Of a DNA stretch of 64,000 bases, positions 51,735-60,444 are shown piece after piece (position 1 is the first letter of the stretch; each line of letters starts with the position of its first letter). This DNA comes from Arthrobacter sp. SLBN-122. Lineage in GTDB: Bacteria > Actinomycetota > Actinomycetes > Actinomycetales > Micrococcaceae. The stretch is from assembly GCF_006715165.1 (NCBI RefSeq), contig NZ_VFMS01000001.1, positions 496,001 to 560,000 of the forward strand, read 5' to 3'. The notes beneath the pieces are model-generated. The model did no database searches, was not told where the DNA came from, and saw nothing but the letters and a program-made list of their open reading frames with translations. Position numbers and translations under genes: made by a program.

Positions 51735-52025
51735 GGTGTTTGCCTCGTTCTTGTTCTGGCGTTCTTGTTTAGGTGTCACTAGCTCGTGCACCTACTGTCT
51801 GCGCGCTACCGGAACAGAGGTGAGGACTCCATGTAACCAGTCATCCTGAAGTTCCGAATGTGCACGTTGAGTAGTTATCCTGCAACCGGATTCTCAAGCG
51901 GGCACGCACCATCGGAATAGGACACGCACAACGACTACCAAGATTAGCGCGTCAGGGGGTTCAGGGTCAAAATGGGGTAGCCGGCGACCAGGACCGTACC
52001 GGCTCAGTCGGCGTAGGGGGATGCA
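51735..52025. other. Intergenic region between rplM and the Tad locus
   Basis: These 291 bp separate two divergent genes and must contain the rplM promoter and probably that of the prepilin peptidase. I could not identify convincing -35/-10 boxes, an L13 leader structure or a small gene here. Confidence 0.5.
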
Positions 52026-52691
52026 GTGTTGTCAGCGGCAAACGGGAACTCCGTCAGTTGGCTGCTTGTCCTGGGGGCCGGACTCCTGGGATGCATCCTC
52101 TCCCCCATCGCCGAGGCCGTGATCGCAAAACTGCTTCCCAGGCTTGGCAAAGTGCCTCGCCTGCCAGCCCAGATTGCGACCGCGGCACTTACCGGTCTCG
52201 CGTGCGTCGCCTTTGCCGTGCATTTTGGAATTGCCTCCAGCCTTCCAGCCTTCTTGTACCTTGCGGTATTAGGCGTGCAGTTGGCACGGATCGATGTCGC
52301 ACTCCACTTGCTGCCCAACCCACTCGTGTTAATGCTGCTTGCCGGCGGCCTTTTGCTGCTTTTCGTGCCTGAAATATTCAGTAGGCAATCTGACAATCTG
52401 CTCCGCGCGGCACTCGGGGCCGTCATTTTGTTTGCTGCCTACCTGATTTTGGGACTTATTTCTCCCGGCGGCATCGGAATGGGCGATGTGAAGCTCGCAG
52501 CTCCTGTCGGCCTTTACTTGGGGTACCTAGGTTGGACCCATCTCCTCTACGGGAGCCTCCTCGGCTTCATCCTGAATGGCGTTGTCACAGCGCTCATACT
52601 CAGCAAAAAAGGTCGAAAAAAGGCCGCAGAAGTGGCACACGGCCCCTCCATGCTCGGTGCCTTGGTGGCCGTAACACTCTTTCTCAGTTAA
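52026..52691 (+). CDS. A24-family prepilin peptidase
   Basis: A polytopic membrane aspartyl peptidase of 221 residues that removes the leader of Flp and Tad pilins. The two catalytic aspartates are Asp90 in LARIDVALHLLPN and Asp154 in GMGDVKLAAP. It lacks the N-terminal Cys-rich methyltransferase domain of PilD, as is usual for TadV/CpaA-type enzymes. GTG 52026 or the TTG next to it starts it; the ribosome site is weak. It is the first gene of Tad locus 1 and separated from flp by 278 bp. Confidence 0.88.
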   Translation: MLSAANGNSVSWLLVLGAGLLGCILSPIAEAVIAKLLPRLGKVPRLPAQIATAALTGLACVAFAVHFGIASSLPAFLYLAVLGVQLARIDVALHLLPNPLVLMLLAGGLLLLFVPEIFSRQSDNLLRAALGAVILFAAYLILGLISPGGIGMGDVKLAAPVGLYLGYLGWTHLLYGSLLGFILNGVVTALILSKKGRKKAAEVAHGPSMLGALVAVTLFLS

Positions 52692-52755
52692 GCCTCCCCG
52701 CGCGGGCCGTTGCCTGTTCCCGCATCAAGCAGCACCCTGCTCCAAGTAGTCAGCC

Positions 52756-52834
52756 GAGTACTCACATCAGTTTCTGAGTACTGCCATCATCTTCCGAGTA
52801 CGTGTATTTGGCATCCCTGAAAAAAGTCGAGTAC
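52756..52834. promoter_or_regulatory. GAGTAC direct-repeat array upstream of flp (locus 1)
   Basis: GAGTAC occurs at 52756, 52776 and 52796, an exact 20-bp period, and again at 52829. The first two units share more (GAGTACT...CATCA..TT). The array lies 136-214 bp upstream of the flp start codon. It looks like a row of transcription-factor sites on one face of the helix; the protein is unknown. Confidence 0.6.
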
Positions 52835-52920
52835 CACTACGCATTGTTGCCTCATACCCCCCAGTGACAATCTCTTCTTAGCGAAGTCCAGCCGCTAAGG
52901 ATTTATGGGGGCAGCTGGAA

Positions 52921-52956
52921 ATTCGTTGAAATCAAATAAAACCCATTTCACCGAAT
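52921..52956 (+). promoter_or_regulatory. Dyad just upstream of the flp ribosome site (locus 1)
   Basis: ATTCGTTGAAAT (52921-52932) and ATTTCACCGAAT (52945-52956) are reverse complements at 11 of 12 positions, with a 12-nt A-rich spacer. The dyad ends one base before TAAGGAAAA, which contains the flp ribosome site. It could be an operator or an mRNA hairpin. Confidence 0.55.
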
Positions 52957-52969
52957 TAAGGAAAATACA

Positions 52970-53167
52970 ATGACTTCTCTCATGGTCTCAATGACTGCTT
53001 TCATCGCCGGCGTCAAGGATCGCCTGATGGGCGAGGAAAAGGGCGCGACGGCAGTTGAGTACGGCTTGATGGTGGCACTCATCGTCATCGCCGCAATTGT
53101 TGGCATCACTGCCGTTGGTACCCAGCTTCAGGATCTCTTCCAGAACGGCATCGCCGGACGTCTGTAG
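52970..53167 (+). CDS. flp: Flp-type major pilin, Tad locus 1
   Basis: A prepilin of 65 residues. The class III leader ends at the glycine of EEKG, and the mature part starts ATAVEYGLMVALIVIAAIVGI, with the Glu5-Tyr6 pair typical of Flp pilins and one hydrophobic helix for filament assembly. AAGG lies upstream of the ATG. It is preceded by the GAGTAC array and the dyad, and followed by the pseudopilin tadE gene. Confidence 0.95.
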   Translation: MTSLMVSMTAFIAGVKDRLMGEEKGATAVEYGLMVALIVIAAIVGITAVGTQLQDLFQNGIAGRL

Positions 53168-53251
53168 TACAGCCCTTATAGGCGCCAACCGATGGCGGCT
53201 CCCAGGCCACCTGGGAGCCGTCATTCACTTTTTAGGACAAAGGGTCGGAAA

Positions 53252-53644
53252 ATGCGCAACAGAAATGAAGAAGGCGCAGCTGCAGTTGAGTTCGCACTGA
53301 TTTTACCAGTGCTGCTGCTCATCTTGATCGGAATCATTGAGTTTTCCCTTGCTTTCAATGCGCAGCTGTCATTGAACCAGGCGGCTCGCGAAGGGGCTCG
53401 ATACATGGCCATCCACAACAGCACGGGTGACGCCTCCACTGCGGCCAGCAACGCTGCCGGCCGGCTGGCACCAGCTTCAGTGACCACCACGTTTTCTGTC
53501 ACGGGCGGCGGAACAACGTGTTCCGCTAACAAGCAAGTGACTGCAACCACCACGTACAAGCTCACAACGGTGACAGGTTTCCTCGACGCCTTCACAGGAA
53601 CAATCGTTATGACCGGCAAAGGAACGATGCAATGCGGCGGTTAG
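53252..53644 (+). CDS. tadE: TadE-like minor pilin, Tad locus 1
   Basis: A protein of 130 residues starting MRNRNEEGAAAVEFALILPVLLLILIGIIEF, the TadE signature with cleavage after glycine and a long N-terminal helix. The rest is a small extracytoplasmic domain with two cysteines (one in TTCSAN, one in MQCGG). ATG 53252 is chosen over a longer open frame. Its 3' end overlaps the tadG-like start by 13 bp. Confidence 0.9.
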   Translation: MRNRNEEGAAAVEFALILPVLLLILIGIIEFSLAFNAQLSLNQAAREGARYMAIHNSTGDASTAASNAAGRLAPASVTTTFSVTGGGTTCSANKQVTATTTYKLTTVTGFLDAFTGTIVMTGKGTMQCGG

Positions 53645-54657
53645 ACACGAATCCTGACAATGAACGCGGCGCCACCGCCGTGATGGTCGCGGTCATGATG
53701 GTGATGCTCCTCAGCTTCGGTGCCATCGCCGTAGACGTCGGCGGAATGTACGCGGAAAAGGCCGTAACACAGAACGGGGCGGATGCAGCGGCCCTGGCCG
53801 TTGCACAAAAATGTTCTAAGAACACAGCAGACGCCGAATGTGTGACGGGCTCGACGCTTTCCGGCACTTTGGCCAATGCCAATGCCAAAGACAACTTAAC
53901 AAACGTGGCCTCCACGGTCGTGGATAAATCGGCGGGCAAGGTGACGGTCACAACCAACGCCCAAGACTCCTCTGGGGTTCATTTCTCCACCTTCTTCGCG
54001 AGGATCTTCGGAACTGACACAACGAACATCAGTGCTGTTGCCGAAGCAAAATGGGGAGGCGCCAAATCCGGAGACATCTTCCCGATTGCCTTCTCGGAAT
54101 GCGAAGTCGACCTCAGCACAACGGGGGATGGGGCAATGCAATTCCTGCTCTCCCACGGGACTGGAGCAGGAAAGAAAGATACCTGCCACAGCACTGCCTC
54201 GGGGCTTGAGATCCCAGGCGGCTTCGGCTGGCTCGTTACGGGTGGATCATGCACGGTCAAAGTCGATCTGGCATCACCGTGGGTAGCCAGCAACACCGGA
54301 AACAATCCCGAGGCCGGTTGCGGCGACATCCTCCAGGGCTGGAAAGACAAGCTCATCGCCGGGCAGAAGGTGATTGCACTGCTGCCCGTCTTCGACCAAA
54401 CGAGCGGTACCGGCACCGGTTCCAAATTCCATCTGAGAGCCTTCGCTGCCATCGATATCGCCGGCTGGGACCTGGCCAACCAGGACCCGTTCCATTACAT
54501 GCCTGCCTCCGCCCAAGCCTTCAAGGATGCTGGCGGCTGGAAAAGCAGCGACCTCGGCATCGTCGGAAAGTTCGTGCGCTACGTCGCATTGGATGAGGCC
54601 TTCGACGTCGGCGGACCCACCGACTACGGCGGAAACGTCGTAGAGCTCACCAAATAA
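53632..54657 (+). CDS. TadG-like Tad-domain pilus protein, locus 1
   Basis: A protein of 341 residues with an N-terminal Tad domain (NERGATAVMVAVMMVMLLSFGAIAVDVGGMYAEKAVTQNGADAAALA), one membrane helix and a large extracytoplasmic region. The later part shares segments with the locus 2 copy (PGGFGWL, GQKVIALLPVFDQTSGTG, FHLRAFAAIDIAGWD). Probably an envelope anchor or minor component of the pilus. Confidence 0.87.
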   Translation: MRRLDTNPDNERGATAVMVAVMMVMLLSFGAIAVDVGGMYAEKAVTQNGADAAALAVAQKCSKNTADAECVTGSTLSGTLANANAKDNLTNVASTVVDKSAGKVTVTTNAQDSSGVHFSTFFARIFGTDTTNISAVAEAKWGGAKSGDIFPIAFSECEVDLSTTGDGAMQFLLSHGTGAGKKDTCHSTASGLEIPGGFGWLVTGGSCTVKVDLASPWVASNTGNNPEAGCGDILQGWKDKLIAGQKVIALLPVFDQTSGTGTGSKFHLRAFAAIDIAGWDLANQDPFHYMPASAQAFKDAGGWKSSDLGIVGKFVRYVALDEAFDVGGPTDYGGNVVELTK

Positions 54658-54675
54658 GAAACAAAGGAGAATCCC

Positions 54676-55452
54676 GTGAAAACCAGGCTGCTGGGGGGCC
54701 TAGCAGCACTGCTCTTGGCAATTGTCGGATCTGTACTGATGTTCAATTACGCACAGGCAGCCGACAGCCGAGCACAGCAAGGCCTAGATCCCATTGAAGT
54801 TCTCGTTGTTCAGAAGGCAATTCCCGCAGGGACTCCTGTCGCCGACGTTGCCCAATTCGTCAAACAGACTTCCCTTCCAGGCGCCGCGGTGCCGAAAGAG
54901 GTCGTGAAGTCACTGTCAGACTTTCCCGGCAAGATAACGTCCGTTGCCCTGGAGCCGGGCGAGCAGCTCCTTGCCTCAAGGCTCGTCGACCCCAACGCTC
55001 TGGTGGCCCCAGGCACAGTGCCGGTACCTCAAGGCATGGAGGAGCTCACTCTGCTATTGGAACCGCAGCGGATCCTGGGTGGACAGCTTAAGGCCGGAGA
55101 CACCGTCGGGGTTTACACCTCGTACAAACTGGATGATGCCGCCGCAGCAAGTGCACCCGTCGGGAACGACGTTAAGGGATTCAAGGAGTTTACAAAGCTC
55201 GCGTTCCAAAAAGTGCTTGTAACCAGCGTCCAGCAAGCACCTGCTGAATCCTCAAAAAAGGAGTCCAACTCCACGTCGGACGGTCCAGCCCTTCCATCGG
55301 GCTCGGTTTATGTGACACTCGCCCGTGAAGACGTCGACGCGGCTCAAATCGTATTCGCGTCAGAGTTTGGCAAGGTCTGGCTGTCGAAGGAAAACAGCGA
55401 TTCCAAGGACGGCAATCCCGGTGTAATAACCCTCGGAAAGGTTTCGCAATGA
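54676..55452 (+). CDS. cpaB: CpaB/RcpC pilus assembly protein, locus 1
   Basis: A protein of 258 residues with an N-terminal membrane helix (LLGGLAALLLAIVGSVLMFNYAQ) followed by an SAF domain (VLVVQKAIPAGTPVADVAQFV, ALEPGEQLLASRLVDP). In Gram-negative Tad systems the CpaB/RcpC protein works with the secretin; here no outer membrane exists, so its role is less clear. GTG 54676 has AAAGGAGAATCCC upstream. Its end overlaps cpaE by four bases. Confidence 0.9.
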   Translation: MKTRLLGGLAALLLAIVGSVLMFNYAQAADSRAQQGLDPIEVLVVQKAIPAGTPVADVAQFVKQTSLPGAAVPKEVVKSLSDFPGKITSVALEPGEQLLASRLVDPNALVAPGTVPVPQGMEELTLLLEPQRILGGQLKAGDTVGVYTSYKLDDAAAASAPVGNDVKGFKEFTKLAFQKVLVTSVQQAPAESSKKESNSTSDGPALPSGSVYVTLAREDVDAAQIVFASEFGKVWLSKENSDSKDGNPGVITLGKVSQ

Positions 55453-56648
55453 GCCGCTTCGTCCTTGTCACCGCTTCCCAGGATTTCCAGCGCAAGGTGT
55501 CTCAGGCCGTGCGCGGAGCGCTACACGGTTCAGTTCAAGTGCTGCCGCCCTCAGTGTTGTTGGGTGGGCCGCAAGAGCTCTTTGATCGGCTCACCGGAGA
55601 ACCACCTGAAGTCTTGATCCTCGGCCCCGGATTGCCCGAGGACGACGCCCTCAAACTCGCCACGGTGTTCGACCTGCAGTTTCCGGAGATCAGCCTGGTT
55701 CTTGTAGAGGACAGGGAGCCCGAGCAGGTGATCACCGCGATGCGCGCCGGCATCAGGGACATTGTCAGCCCCAGTGCGGACGGGGACCAGCTCCGTGTCC
55801 TCCTTGAACGCGCTTGCCTTGCTTCAGCCGGACGGCGCCGCGGTCTCGTAGCGGCGGCGGGGCCAGAACGCGCTCCTGGTCGCGTCATTGCCGTCATGTC
55901 CCCAAAAGGCGGCGTTGGCAAAACAACTGTCGCCACGAATTTGGCCATCGGTCTTGGCAAGATCGCGCCTATGGGAGTCGTCATAGTCGACCTGGACGTC
56001 CAGTTCGGAGATGTGGCCAGCGGCCTCCTGTTGGAACCAGAACACACTTTGAAAGATGCTGTTAGCGGTGCAGCCTTTCAGGACTCAATGGTCCTCAAGG
56101 CCTTCCTCACAGTCCACCCCAGTGGAATCTACGCCCTCTGTGCACCCCAAAGCCCAAGCGAAGCAGACCACATCAGTGGGGAAGCAGTGAGTCACCTGCT
56201 CAGTCAAATGGCCGCCGAATTCCAGTACGTCGTTGTGGATACGACTCCAGGCCTTGGCGAACACGTCTTGGCGACCTTGGAACAAGCCACCGATGCAGTC
56301 TGGGTCTGTGGCATGGACGTACCGAGCATCCGGGGGCTTCACACTAGTTTTTCCATTCTGAGCGAGCTGCAGCTTGTGCCACAAGGTAGGCACGTCGTGC
56401 TCAACTTCGCTGACCGTAGGAGCGGCCTAACCGTACAAGACGTTGAAGCGACCATCGGAGTACCTGTAGATACGGTCATCCCCCGCTCGAAGGCTATTCC
56501 ATTTTCTACGAATAAAGGGGTGCCACTTCTGCAAGATTCATCCCGCGACGGGGCCGCACGAGCTTTCGGCAAGCTTGTTGAACGCTTCGATCCAAAACGG
56601 AACGCACAACCCCAAAAGAAACTACATCGTCGGATGGTGATCTCATGA
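55449..56648 (+). CDS. cpaE: CpaE/TadZ-like P-loop ATPase, locus 1
   Basis: A protein of 399 residues. The first ~125 form a receiver-like domain without an obvious phospho-acceptor pattern (ITAMRAGIRDIVSP is recognisable). The ParA/MinD-type ATPase follows, with the deviant Walker A KGGVGKTT at residues 153-160 and IVDLDVQFGDVASGL. TadZ-type proteins place the pilus machine in the cell. It overlaps cpaF by four bases. Confidence 0.92.
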   Translation: MSRFVLVTASQDFQRKVSQAVRGALHGSVQVLPPSVLLGGPQELFDRLTGEPPEVLILGPGLPEDDALKLATVFDLQFPEISLVLVEDREPEQVITAMRAGIRDIVSPSADGDQLRVLLERACLASAGRRRGLVAAAGPERAPGRVIAVMSPKGGVGKTTVATNLAIGLGKIAPMGVVIVDLDVQFGDVASGLLLEPEHTLKDAVSGAAFQDSMVLKAFLTVHPSGIYALCAPQSPSEADHISGEAVSHLLSQMAAEFQYVVVDTTPGLGEHVLATLEQATDAVWVCGMDVPSIRGLHTSFSILSELQLVPQGRHVVLNFADRRSGLTVQDVEATIGVPVDTVIPRSKAIPFSTNKGVPLLQDSSRDGAARAFGKLVERFDPKRNAQPQKKLHRRMVIS

Positions 56649-58054
56649 GTCTGGCAGAACGACTGCAAGCTGCGCGTAGCGGGCCTGCGGCCTCGCAGAA
56701 TGCTCCTTCGCTTGAAACGGCCGCAACTCCAAAGACCGAGACGACAAACGTTAGCGCTGCACCCGTCGATGCCCTTGCAGGTCTCAAGCAGCGGGCGGGG
56801 AAGACTTTGTTTGAACGGCTAGGCGGCAGGCTTACTGATTCTTCGCTCAGCGATGAGGAATTACGGAAAATCGCTCGCGACGAGCTCAGCACTGTTATCG
56901 ACGACGAGCAGGTACCCCTCACTTCGGAGGAACGACGCCGACTTATCCGCGATGTGGGAGATGACGTTCTTGGGTACGGCCCCCTCCAGCGGTTCCTGGA
57001 CGATCCTTCAATTACGGAGATCATGGTCAACAGGCTTGATCAAATTTATGTTGAGCGGGACGGGAAGCTGCTATTGACAGATAGCCGCTTCAGCAGCGAG
57101 GAACACCTTCGTAAAGTCATCGAGCGAATCGTGGCAAAGGTGGGACGACGTATCGACGAGTCTTCTCCTCTGGTCGACGCACGGCTGGAAGACGGATCCC
57201 GCGTCAACGCCATTATCCCGCCCTTGGCTGTAAATGGTTCCTCGCTGACTATCAGGAAGTTCAGCAAAGTTCCGTTGACTGTCCAAAACCTAATCGATTT
57301 CGGAACGTTGACCCCACAAATGGCCGAGCTATTGGACGCCTGTGTTCGGGCAAAGCTCAACATCATCGTTTCTGGCGGCACCGGCACAGGTAAGACGACG
57401 CTGCTTAATGTGCTGTCGTCTTTCATCCCGGCGGACGATCGAATAGTCACCATTGAGGATGCCGTGGAGTTGCAGTTGCAGCAAAGTCACGTGGTGAGGC
57501 TCGAAAGCAGGCCGCCGAACATTGAGGGCAAGGGGGCTGTGACCATCCGCGAATTGGTCCGCAATTCGCTTCGTATGCGCCCTGACCGCATCGTCGTAGG
57601 TGAGGTTCGAGGCGGAGAGAGCCTCGACATGTTGCAGGCTATGAACACTGGACACGACGGTTCAATCTCGACGGTGCATGCCAACTCCCCAAGGGACGCA
57701 ATCGCCAGGCTGGAGACCCTGGTCCTCATGGCCGGCATGGACCTACCACTGCGTGCCATACGCGAACAGGTTTCGTCCGCGGTGAACCTCATAGTTCACC
57801 TCTCGAGATTGCGGGATGGTACTCGTCGAGTTACTCACATCACAGAAGTACAAGGCATGGAGGGGGAGGTTGTCACTCTCCAGGATGCCTTCGTCTTCGA
57901 CTACAGTGCGGGTGTTGACAGATACGGCCGATTCCTTGGCCAGCCGGTCTCTACGGGAATTCGCCCGCGTTTTATAGATCATTTTGCGGAACTCGGAATC
58001 TCCGTATCGCCCGGAATCTTTTCTACGCCCCCAGCGCAACCATCGAGGCGGTAG
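56645..58054 (+). CDS. cpaF: CpaF/TadA secretion ATPase, locus 1
   Basis: The pilus assembly motor ATPase, 469 residues. Walker A GGTGTGKT is at residues 244-251, followed by VTIEDAVELQL (Walker B/Asp box region) and the His box STVHANSPRDAIARLE. The N-terminal domain includes LGYGPLQRFLDDPSITEIMVN. It powers pilin extrusion through TadB and TadC, whose genes follow within a few bases. Confidence 0.95.
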   Translation: MSLAERLQAARSGPAASQNAPSLETAATPKTETTNVSAAPVDALAGLKQRAGKTLFERLGGRLTDSSLSDEELRKIARDELSTVIDDEQVPLTSEERRRLIRDVGDDVLGYGPLQRFLDDPSITEIMVNRLDQIYVERDGKLLLTDSRFSSEEHLRKVIERIVAKVGRRIDESSPLVDARLEDGSRVNAIIPPLAVNGSSLTIRKFSKVPLTVQNLIDFGTLTPQMAELLDACVRAKLNIIVSGGTGTGKTTLLNVLSSFIPADDRIVTIEDAVELQLQQSHVVRLESRPPNIEGKGAVTIRELVRNSLRMRPDRIVVGEVRGGESLDMLQAMNTGHDGSISTVHANSPRDAIARLETLVLMAGMDLPLRAIREQVSSAVNLIVHLSRLRDGTRRVTHITEVQGMEGEVVTLQDAFVFDYSAGVDRYGRFLGQPVSTGIRPRFIDHFAELGISVSPGIFSTPPAQPSRR

Positions 58055-58056
58055 TC

Positions 58057-59004
58057 ATGCCAACTCATGAAATCTTCGTTGCAGGCATCCTCCTCATAGG
58101 TGCGTCATTCGCTACTGCCGTACTCGTTGTTTTCAAGCCGGCGAATGGGTCGCTGCCACTGAGCAGGCGACGGCCCCTTGGCGCACCAGAACAGACAGCA
58201 ATTGGCCGGTTTGCCTCATCTGTCGTGCAACTCGTTGATAGAGCACTGGCAGGAAAAAAAACTACGACCGTCAGTTCAAATAGTCTCCTCAGCCTTGCGG
58301 GAATTTCTCTCCCCCAAGCGGACTTTGTTGTTCTCGTGGTAGCCGCCACAATGGTTGCAGGTTTTGCCGGGCTAGTCCTCCAGGGAATTGGCCTTGGCCT
58401 CCTACTAGTCGTTGCAGTGCCAGTGGTCGCAAGAGTTGCTTTGTCTATCCTCGTCCAACGGAGGCGGGCCGCCTTCGAAGCGCAGTTAGGCGACACGCTG
58501 ACCATGGTGTCGGGGGGCCTTCGGGCAGGACACAGCGTTCTACGGGCCATCGATGCGGTCGCGCAAGAGGCAAGTGAACCAACAGCAAGCGAGTTCTCCC
58601 GTGTGGTCAACGAGACTCGACTCGGTCGTGACCTGCAGGATTCACTCAACGAAGTTTCTCTGCGTATGAAAAGCGAGGACTTTAGCTGGATGGCCCAAGC
58701 CATAGAAATAAACAGAGAAGTGGGCGGCGATCTGGCGGAGGTGTTTGATCAAGTCGCTGAAACTATCCGTGAACGAACTCAGATTAAGGGAACGGTCAAA
58801 GCTTTGAGCGCAGAAGGCAAGCTGAGCGCCATCATTCTCATGGCACTTCCTGTCTTGTTGTTTATCCTGATCGGCTTGGCTAACCCAAAGTACATGGGAG
58901 CGTTGACGGGGCATCCCGTGGGCTGGATGTTGCTAGGTGTTGCCGCAGTCATGATGACAATCGGCGGAATCTGGGTCCATAAAATCAGTGATTTGAAGTT
59001 TTGA
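58057..59004 (+). CDS. tadB: TadB platform protein (T2SS F family), locus 1
   Basis: An inner-membrane platform protein of 315 residues with hydrophobic segments near the N-terminus (IFVAGILLIGASFATAVLVVF), in the middle and at the C-terminus. Between them is the cytoplasmic F-family domain (FEAQLGDTLTMVSGGLRAGHSVLRAIDAVAQEA). It starts two bases after cpaF. Confidence 0.9.
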   Translation: MPTHEIFVAGILLIGASFATAVLVVFKPANGSLPLSRRRPLGAPEQTAIGRFASSVVQLVDRALAGKKTTTVSSNSLLSLAGISLPQADFVVLVVAATMVAGFAGLVLQGIGLGLLLVVAVPVVARVALSILVQRRRAAFEAQLGDTLTMVSGGLRAGHSVLRAIDAVAQEASEPTASEFSRVVNETRLGRDLQDSLNEVSLRMKSEDFSWMAQAIEINREVGGDLAEVFDQVAETIRERTQIKGTVKALSAEGKLSAIILMALPVLLFILIGLANPKYMGALTGHPVGWMLLGVAAVMMTIGGIWVHKISDLKF

Positions 59005-59014
59005 GGGGTGAACA

Positions 59015-59893
59015 GTGCAACCAATAGCAATGGGCATCATCGCCCTCACAGTAGTACCGATTGCATTTCTCGTCTGGTCCTTGATCGTCACAGACCGCAA
59101 GTCTCGCGTGCTGATACAAGGAAATCTGAATAAGGGCATCGATTTATCTGCCGCCGCAGTAACTGGCCAAAACATGGACCTGGAGAGGCTGGCGGCTCGT
59201 GTTACCCCCGCAGGCTATGCGGCTAAACTCGATAGGCTGCTTGCCTTGGCGGGAAGGCCCGCTATTATGCCGCTCCCAAGGCTTCTTGTAGCAAAGCCGG
59301 CAATGGCGCTCATTGCTGCCATCGTTATGATGCTTTTCCTTAGCCGCGGCGCAACACCCCAGTTATTACTTTTGGCCGTGTTTACAACCTTGCTCGCGTA
59401 CTTTGTTCCCGACTTGCTGATCTACAGTCGCGGTTCTGAAAGGCAGACGAAAATTCAGCTTGAACTTCCTAACACGCTGGATCAAATGCTTATTGCGGTT
59501 GAAGCGGGGCTGGGTTTCGAATCAGCAATGGCGAGGGCTGGCCACAACGGGAAAGGTCCCCTCGCTGAGGAATTAGTCCGAACCCTGCAGGACATGCAGG
59601 TGGGTCGCAGCCGGCGCGATTCCTATCTCGCCCTGGCCGATCGCAGTAATGTTCAGGATCTGCGCAGCTTCGTTCGAGCCGTTGTGCAGGCAGATGCATA
59701 CGGCATCGCCATCGCAAAGGTCCTCAAGGCTCAGGCCCAAGAAATGCGAGTCAAGCGACGCCAACGAGCAGAGCATAAGGCGATGAAGCTTCCTGTGTTG
59801 GTCTTGTTTCCGCTCCTGCTGTTTATTTTCCCGGTGATATTCATCATCATCCTGGGCCCCGCAGTTATCAACATCATCGAGGCCTTCAGCTAG
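59015..59893 (+). CDS. tadC: TadC platform protein (T2SS F family), locus 1
   Basis: The second platform protein, 292 residues. It shows the F-family helical domain (LELPNTLDQMLIAVEAGLGFESAMARAG) and a final pair of hydrophobic helices (LPVLVLFPLLLFIFPVIFIIILGP). GTG 59015 is preceded by GAGGGG. It is the last gene of locus 1, followed by an intrinsic terminator. Confidence 0.9.
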   Translation: MQPIAMGIIALTVVPIAFLVWSLIVTDRKSRVLIQGNLNKGIDLSAAAVTGQNMDLERLAARVTPAGYAAKLDRLLALAGRPAIMPLPRLLVAKPAMALIAAIVMMLFLSRGATPQLLLLAVFTTLLAYFVPDLLIYSRGSERQTKIQLELPNTLDQMLIAVEAGLGFESAMARAGHNGKGPLAEELVRTLQDMQVGRSRRDSYLALADRSNVQDLRSFVRAVVQADAYGIAIAKVLKAQAQEMRVKRRQRAEHKAMKLPVLVLFPLLLFIFPVIFIIILGPAVINIIEAFS

Positions 59894-59919
59894 GTTCGCA
59901 AGGCGAATAACCAAAGACC

Positions 59920-59956
59920 GGACCCCCTCGGCACCCAGAACCGAGGGGGTCCTTTT
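59920..59956 (+). terminator. Terminator of Tad locus 1
   Basis: A perfect 12-bp stem (59920-59931 with 59941-59952), 9-nt loop and TTTT at 59953-59956. It separates the two Tad loci into distinct transcription units. Confidence 0.92.
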
Positions 59957-60146
59957 GCGTGCTGGAGGTTCTGGCAAACCACAGCCTCAGCGCAGGACAA
60001 ACCCAGCAACAACGCAGGGAAGGTGCACCCCGTTAAGGCTTTGCGCAGGATGCTGCAAGATCCGGTCAACAGGGCAAATTCCGTTGCTAGCTTCGATTTA
60101 GTGCTGGTGCAGGGCCAGCCAACCCGTCTCGCTCAGGAGTCAAGAA

Positions 60147-60356
60147 ATGCTTTCTCTCTACACCAACCTCATGATCCGTCTTCGCAGCGAAAAGGGCGCA
60201 ACCGCGGTTGAATACGGCATCATGGTCGCCCTTATCGCGGTCGTCATCATTGTGGCCGTTACGCTGCTTGGCAACAACCTCAGCAGCATGTTCAACAACG
60301 TCGCCGGAAAAGTTCCCGTACCGACGACTGCCGCAACCGGGGGCGCTGGCCTCTAA
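60147..60356 (+). CDS. flp: Flp-type pilin, Tad locus 2
   Basis: A prepilin of 69 residues. The leader ends at SEKG, and the mature part begins ATAVEYGIMVALIAVVIIVAV, again with the E-Y pair. It has a longer C-terminal tail (VPVPTTAATGGAGL) than the locus 1 pilin. An AGGAG lies upstream of the ATG. The 190 bp before it contain no GAGTAC array or obvious dyad, so regulation probably differs from locus 1. Confidence 0.94.
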   Translation: MLSLYTNLMIRLRSEKGATAVEYGIMVALIAVVIIVAVTLLGNNLSSMFNNVAGKVPVPTTAATGGAGL

Positions 60357-60430
60357 AGCACCCGCGCTCGCCGTTCCGGAACCCATATCGAAACGGCGGC
60401 ACTCTTCGCGACAGAAACAAGCAATGCAAG

Positions 60431-60436
60431 AGGAGG
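60431..60436 (+). promoter_or_regulatory. Ribosome site that fixes the tadE (locus 2) start
   Basis: AGGAGG followed by 8 nt and GTG 60445. This favours the GTG over an in-frame ATG at 60424, which lies upstream of the site. Confidence 0.75.
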
Positions 60437-60444
60437 TGCAGCAG

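Noticed and set aside
52756..52834. GAGTAC array as a CRISPR array
   Set aside because: The repeated unit is only 6 bp, spacers would be 14 bp, and no cas genes are present. Regulatory repeats fit better.
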